Shown here: piece by piece, positions 40,505 through 44,131 of the stretch
Numbering within the stretch: position 1 is the first letter of the stretch
Layout: each line of letters opens with the position of its first letter
DNA from: Patescibacteria group bacterium
Lineage (GTDB): Bacteria; Patescibacteriota; Microgenomatia; Levybacterales; UBA12049
Reading direction: 5' to 3'
Length of the DNA: 44,131 nt
Assembly: GCA_023485865.1 (NCBI GenBank)
Contig: JAMCZC010000035.1
Coordinates: forward strand, 1 to 44,131
The notes under the pieces: generated by a model
Told to the model about the DNA's origin: nothing
The model's input: only the letters and a program-made list of their open reading frames with translations
Databases searched by the model: none
Made by a program: the position numbers and the translations under genes

Positions 40505-40599
40505 AAATATGCAAATGCTAAATAAGCAAATGAATATTTAAATGATTTAATGATTAATTCATTCATTTGAAATTTGCTTATTTGCTTATTGGGTTATTT
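40505..40599. repeat. Hairpin element A10 between convergent genes
   Basis: 95 bp, almost identical to element A8 (33518-33612); I count one difference (G/A in the right arm). It overlaps the stop codon of the PEGA protein gene. Confidence 0.85.
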
Positions 40600-41809
40600 A
40601 TTTGAGGTCGACTGTATAAAGGTTCGGGGCGGAATTAGGGTTGCCCAAGTCCGTTAAGATAACTATTCTTGAACCGTCTGACCAGGGAAACACGTATGAG
40701 TCGACGAATGGTCCCGCATAGACCGTTGTCTGGTTTGTTGCATCGTATTCCATAATGTCAATCTTTTTATTATGGTTATAGATTAAATGTTTTGAATCAG
40801 GGAACCAGATTATTGGGGAAGGTGAGTAAACGTCTAAATTTTCTTCGTTTGGCAGTGAATCAACAATTTTATAATTCCTGTCTTCTTTTATATCGTAAAC
40901 ATAAACTTGCCCTTTTTGAATATTTCTTGCTTCGGGAGTGGAATCTGTTCCGATTAACCTTGGGGTAATTATTATTGGTATTTCAGCAGATTGCGATGCT
41001 ATATAAAGAATTTTAGTTTCGTCTGCGGACCAATCTATAATTTTAAAATCGGAAAGGACAATTTGCTTCAAGTTTTTTGGGAGCGCGTCGGTTAAAGACT
41101 TTTCCTTATCGGCTTTTTGCTTGTTCCAGTCCGCATTCACGCTAGCCATAGTTTCGGTGACGTCTTGAGGGTTTTGGTTAAACCCGTTTGTACGCAAAAG
41201 ATAGGTGGCTGAAGATACTCCCGGGATGCTTGTGAGAAGCTGGGAGCCGTCAGGAGACCATTGTAGACTTGCTTTAGAGAAGCTGTTTAGCGTATCGTTA
41301 ATAATCTGGCTTGAGGAACTTTGCAGGGTTAGGATTGGTCTTGCGGTTGTATCCATAATATAGATCCCATTTTTAACTGCCGATTGGGAAGCAACCGTAT
41401 AGGCAATTTTTGTGTGTGACGGATCCAAAACCGGATTTTGAGCTCCTAAATTAGTTATGTTTTCAAGTTTTGGTGCGGTAGGGAACAAAAGGGCATCGGC
41501 TTTTGTTACGACCTCGTTTTTAATGATTAAAGTTTTTTCCCAGGGCAAATATCCCTCTTTGAGAATTTTTACGTCATAAGTTCCGGGAGCGAGATTTATG
41601 GTGTTGGCTGTTGCGGTTGTTAAGTGGCCGTTTACAAAAACTTGAGCTCCATCGGGGCTACTTGTAGCAACTAATAGGCCTGTTCCGGCTAGGTTTGGAC
41701 CTCCTTTGCCAAAACCAAAGCGATAGCCTTTTCCATAAAGCACAACAAGGACTGTAGCGGTAAACATAAAAAGGAGAATTAGCGCGGAAATAATTATTTG
41801 TTTTTTCAC
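40598..41809 (-). CDS. Membrane-anchored PEGA-domain and beta-propeller protein
   Basis: 403 residues from GTG 41809. The frame opens at TTG 41848, but that triplet is part of the -35 box and the -10 lies between. An N-terminal membrane segment (IIISALILLFMFTATVLVVL) is followed by a PEGA domain (residues about 43-105: LVATSSPDGAQVFVNGHLTT, LAPGTYDVKILKEGYLPWEK). WD40/PD40-like propeller repeats follow (LDPSHTKIAYTV, LQWSPDGSQLLTSIPG, IDWSADETKILYIA, IIWFPDSKHLIYNH). PEGA domains occur on surface proteins. It is divergent from mreB. Exterior location inferred; ligand unknown. Confidence 0.8.
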   Translation of the reverse strand: MKKQIIISALILLFMFTATVLVVLYGKGYRFGFGKGGPNLAGTGLLVATSSPDGAQVFVNGHLTTATANTINLAPGTYDVKILKEGYLPWEKTLIIKNEVVTKADALLFPTAPKLENITNLGAQNPVLDPSHTKIAYTVASQSAVKNGIYIMDTTARPILTLQSSSSQIINDTLNSFSKASLQWSPDGSQLLTSIPGVSSATYLLRTNGFNQNPQDVTETMASVNADWNKQKADKEKSLTDALPKNLKQIVLSDFKIIDWSADETKILYIASQSAEIPIIITPRLIGTDSTPEARNIQKGQVYVYDIKEDRNYKIVDSLPNEENLDVYSPSPIIWFPDSKHLIYNHNKKIDIMEYDATNQTTVYAGPFVDSYVFPWSDGSRIVILTDLGNPNSAPNLYTVDLK

Positions 41810-41819
41810 TGCGTTTAGG

Positions 41820-41848
41820 ATTATACTAGCTAATAATGACTCTTGCAA
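41820..41848 (-). promoter_or_regulatory. Promoter of the PEGA/propeller gene
   Basis: TTGCAA (41843-41848), 17-bp spacer, TATAAT (41820-41825) on the minus strand, ending 10 nt before GTG 41809. This decides the start codon. Confidence 0.6.
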
Positions 41849-41901
41849 GTGAGCGGCTTTGAGGGTTATAATCGATTTTATCCAAGGCAGAAACCAAAAA
41901 T

Positions 41902-41932
41902 TTGATAGGTTAAGTATATATTTTGATATAGT
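41902..41932 (+). promoter_or_regulatory. Possible promoter of mreB
   Basis: TTGATA (41902-41907) and TGA plus TATAGT (41927-41932) with a rather long 19-bp spacer; the -10 ends 8 nt before the ATG at 41941. Confidence 0.45.
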
Positions 41933-41940
41933 TATTTATT

Positions 41941-42957
41941 ATGCTTTCGAAAAGAATAGGAATTGATCTTGGTACTGCTAATACTCTGGTTTACCTTGCC
42001 GGGGAGGGTATTGTTCTAAATGAGCCGACAGTTGTAGCCGTTACTGCCGAGGAAAACAGAGTTGTGGCAGTTGGCAAGGAGGCAAAGGATATGCTTGGCC
42101 GCACTCCCGGTAATATTGTGGCAATGAGGCCTCTTCGAGATGGAGTAATTGCAGACTACACCATAACCGAAGCAATGCTTTCATATTTTATCGACAAAGC
42201 CGCCGGTAAATCCCGTTTTTTTAAACCCGAAGTTATGGTTTGTATTCCTTCGGGAGTCACCCAGGTTGAAAGAAGAGCTGTTTTGGACGCAACAATGTCT
42301 GCAGGCGCAAAAGTGGCCTATCTTATAGATGAGCCTTTGGCAGCAGCAATAGGCGCCAAAATACCCATTGCCCAGGCTGCAGGACATATGGTGGTTGATA
42401 TAGGCGGAGGCTCAACCGAAGCCGCGGTTATTTCGTTAGGCGGAGTAGTTGTGCATCATTCGGTAAGGGTTGGCGGAACTAAAATCGACGAGGCAATTGC
42501 CAACTACACCAAGAAAAAATTTAACCTGCTTATCGGTGAGAGAACATCCGAGGAAATAAAAATTAATATGGGTAACGCCCTTATTGACGATAAAAAACAA
42601 GCAGAGGAAAAAAAGGTCGAAATAAGAGGAAGAGACAGCGTAACCGGACTGCCAAGAACAATAGAGTTAACAGAAGCCTTGGTTAACGAAGCAATATACC
42701 CTGTTTTAATAGATATTATTCAAGCGGTTAAAGGAGTTTTAGAGCAAACCCCTCCCGAGTTGGCGAGTGACATTATCGACAAGGGAGTTGTAATGTCGGG
42801 CGGGACATCTCTTTTAACAAATTTTGATAAATTAATGACAAGGGTTACAGGGGTCCCATGTCATGTGGCGGAAGACGCGCTGTTATGTGTTGTCCGGGGG
42901 ACCGGGGTTGCGCTGGAAAATATCGAACTTTACAAGAGAAGCATAGCGAGAAAGTAA
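41941..42957 (+). CDS. mreB: Rod shape-determining protein MreB
   Basis: 338 residues, actin-fold ATPase that polymerises under the membrane and guides cell-wall synthesis. Phosphate-1 loop GIDLGTANTLVYLAG at the start, phosphate-2 VVDIGGGSTEAAVISLGG (about 152-169), the helix GGTKIDEAIANYTKKKFNLL, and the adenosine motif GVVMSGGTSLLTNFDKLM (about 282-299). Normal length for MreB. No mreC or mreD is adjacent; downstream comes a repeat-filled gap and a glycosyltransferase. Confidence 0.95.
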   Translation: MLSKRIGIDLGTANTLVYLAGEGIVLNEPTVVAVTAEENRVVAVGKEAKDMLGRTPGNIVAMRPLRDGVIADYTITEAMLSYFIDKAAGKSRFFKPEVMVCIPSGVTQVERRAVLDATMSAGAKVAYLIDEPLAAAIGAKIPIAQAAGHMVVDIGGGSTEAAVISLGGVVVHHSVRVGGTKIDEAIANYTKKKFNLLIGERTSEEIKINMGNALIDDKKQAEEKKVEIRGRDSVTGLPRTIELTEALVNEAIYPVLIDIIQAVKGVLEQTPPELASDIIDKGVVMSGGTSLLTNFDKLMTRVTGVPCHVAEDALLCVVRGTGVALENIELYKRSIARK

Positions 42958-43062
42958 TTTTCAATTTTAAATTTTCAATTTTCATTCAAATCCAAATGCT
43001 TTAATTTTAAAACATTAATTCATTGAAAATTCATTAGAAATTAAAAATTAGAAATTAATAAT
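42957..43062. repeat. Family B AT-rich element after mreB
   Basis: Starts at the mreB stop codon. Core TTCAAATCCAAATGCT between complementary AAATTTTCAATTTT and AAAATTCATTAGAAATT arms; same family as before leuS and comEA. Confidence 0.6.
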
Positions 43063-43302
43063 TTTATGTTATCCTATAAGAATTCTCCAAACATATAAAA
43101 ATTTATGAATTTTCATATTTTCACGAAAATTTTCACAAGGAACAAGATTTATAGTAACTGGATTGTAGAGTTAAGTAAAACAGCCAATTTTTTGGGTATA
43201 TTAGAGTAGGGTTTAGGGTAAAATATTGTATACTAAATATGTTCAAAACAGATAAAATTGGCAATTTTACCGCAAAAGCAAAATGCCTTATAGTAAATTA
43301 AG
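43063..43302. other. Upstream region of the glycosyltransferase gene
   Basis: AT-rich with no gene. It contains the palindromic stretch GAATTTTCATATTTTCACGA near 43104 and TATACT/TATATT boxes (43195-43235), besides the promoter given separately. Confidence 0.4.
43266..43294 (+). promoter_or_regulatory. Possible promoter of the glycosyltransferase gene
   Basis: TTTACC (43266-43271), 17-bp spacer, TATAGT (43289-43294); the -10 ends 8 nt before the ATG at 43303. Confidence 0.45.
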
Positions 43303-44046
43303 ATGAAAAACAAAATATTTTTACTCGGAGTAGGGTTTAATAACCTAAAAATAGGAGATGTCCTAGAGTTAATTAAAAAAGGCCTAGGAAAAAATGAAAA
43401 AAAATACTATATTGTTACCCTTAACCCCGAAATTTTAGTGATTGCCGACAGCGACCCTAACTATAAAAAAGTCCTAAATGGGGCAAAATTAGCTTTGCCG
43501 GACGGCATTGGGGTAATGATGGCGGCAAAATTACTCGGGAAACCATTAAAGGAGAGGATACATGGTGTAGACCTTATGGAAAACCTCTGTCGGGGGGTAT
43601 CGAAACAGCCTATAACGGTGGGCTTTCTAGGAGCGGGGCCCCACGTAGCAGAGTTAACGGCCGAGTGCTTACGTGAAAAATACCCCGGATTAAAAGTAGT
43701 TTTCACCGGACAAGAGTGGGATGGAAAATCAAAAATCAAAAATCAAAAATCAAAAATCGACATATTATTCGTTGCTTTTGGGTCTCCGAAACAGGAAATT
43801 TGGATTGCGGAAAATCTGGAAAGACTTCCGGTTAAAGTCGCAATAGGGGTTGGGGGAGCTTTTGATTTTGTCAGCGGAAAAGTAAGAAGAGCTCCGGTTT
43901 TTGTCCGAAAATTAGGTCTTGAATGGCTGTTTCGCCTCATCCTCCAACCCTGGAGGATAAAAAGACAATTAAGACTTATCAAATTTATTTACTTAGTATT
44001 TAAAGACCTGAATTCTAGGAACGAATGCCCCCCAGGGTCTTTTTAG
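43303..44046 (+). CDS. WecG/TagA/CpsF-family glycosyltransferase
   Basis: 247 residues. Family pattern in order: YYIVTLNPEILVIADSDPNY, ALPDGIGVMMAAKLLGKPL with the catalytic-type Asp in PDG, RIHGVDLMENLC, VGFLGAGPHVAE, FVAFGSPKQEIWIAENLERL, GVGGAFDFVSGKVRRAP and GLEWLFRLILQPWRIKRQ. These GT26 enzymes add N-acetylmannosamine-type sugars to lipid-linked intermediates for teichoic-acid or polysaccharide synthesis. Residues about 144-152 (KIKNQKSKI) come from an ATCAAAA repeat placed just before the FVAFGSPKQ strand. The last residues (RNECPPGSF) run into the IS30-type element, so the native C terminus may have been altered. Confidence 0.92.
   Translation: MKNKIFLLGVGFNNLKIGDVLELIKKGLGKNEKKYYIVTLNPEILVIADSDPNYKKVLNGAKLALPDGIGVMMAAKLLGKPLKERIHGVDLMENLCRGVSKQPITVGFLGAGPHVAELTAECLREKYPGLKVVFTGQEWDGKSKIKNQKSKIDILFVAFGSPKQEIWIAENLERLPVKVAIGVGGAFDFVSGKVRRAPVFVRKLGLEWLFRLILQPWRIKRQLRLIKFIYLVFKDLNSRNECPPGSF
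43726..43758 (+). repeat. ATCAAAA heptamer tract inside the glycosyltransferase gene
   Basis: Encodes SKIKNQKSKI immediately before the conserved FVAFGSPKQ segment. Confidence 0.75.
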
Positions 44047-44131
44047 GTAGCAATCAAATACTTCCTGTGGTGTTTTGTAGTTAAGACGTTTTCTTGGTCT
44101 GTTGTTTAACTCCCATTCAACGTCTCTTAAC
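43993..44131 (-). mobile_element. 3' end of an IS30-type transposase (cut by window edge)
   Basis: The minus-strand frame from the right edge reads LRDVEWELNNRPRKRLNYKT then PQEVFDCYLKRPWGAFVP and further to a stop at 43993-43995. NNRPRKRLxYKTPxEVF is the typical end of IS30-family DDE transposases. The reading runs past the probable native end into the glycosyltransferase gene, so the IS boundary is likely near 44012-44050. Confidence 0.75.

Overview
The window looks like chromosomal DNA of a Candidate Phyla Radiation (Patescibacteria) bacterium, most likely a Microgenomates-type lineage. This is an inference from the gene content: giant surface proteins, DUF916-like anchored proteins, a ComEC without its nuclease-like domain, four-helix-bundle (S23) proteins, a PEGA/beta-propeller protein, an MreB, and AT-rich intergenic DNA full of short repeats. 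No rRNA or marker set is present to fix the taxonomy.

Layout. 1-15435 (minus strand): two giant cell-surface genes in tandem, the second cut by the left edge. The complete one (about 3750 residues) starts with two tyrosine-recombinase core-binding (SAM-like) domains, then a membrane segment, then a long adhesin-like exterior carrying an apparently exact 1370-bp duplication. 15422-25089: an S23-like protein and a cluster of secreted or anchored proteins, including two repeated 'coat-like beta protein + DUF916-like anchored protein' pairs. 25243-30429 (plus): leuS, comEA, a second S23-like gene, comEC. 30630-33462 (minus): a tightly packed operon of response regulator, two small proteins and a GAF/PAS histidine kinase. 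33636-37450 (plus): argS, an M16 zinc protease, an enlarged ndk. 37559-38826 (minus): a VKOR and DsbA-like pair for extracytoplasmic disulfide formation. 38874-39770: a tRNA-Pro apparently nested inside another tRNA-Pro-like gene, a third S23-like gene and tRNA-Arg(CCT), which abuts a sortase gene (39772). 40598-44131: a PEGA/propeller protein, mreB, a WecG/TagA glycosyltransferase, and the 3' end of an IS30-type transposase.

The unusual layer is the repeats. (1) About ten copies of a 90-170 bp AT-rich hairpin element lie between genes. In four secreted-protein genes an element supplies the start codon and/or the hydrophobic signal-peptide core, because its octamer TTTGCTTA reads FAYLLICL in every frame. 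One element carries an S23-like gene between its arms. (2) Heptanucleotide tandem repeats, such as ATCAAAA read as IKNQKSK in every frame, sit in frame inside leuS, argS, the M16 protease, the glycosyltransferase and the giant protein, always in the stop-free orientation. (3) GC-rich palindromes also lie inside reading frames. Together they resemble a protein-coding mobile-repeat system comparable in concept to Rickettsia palindromic elements.

Several promoters have a -10 box only 8-10 nt before the start codon, often with an extended TGn, implying nearly leaderless mRNAs. All reading was by eye; no homology search or folding program was run.
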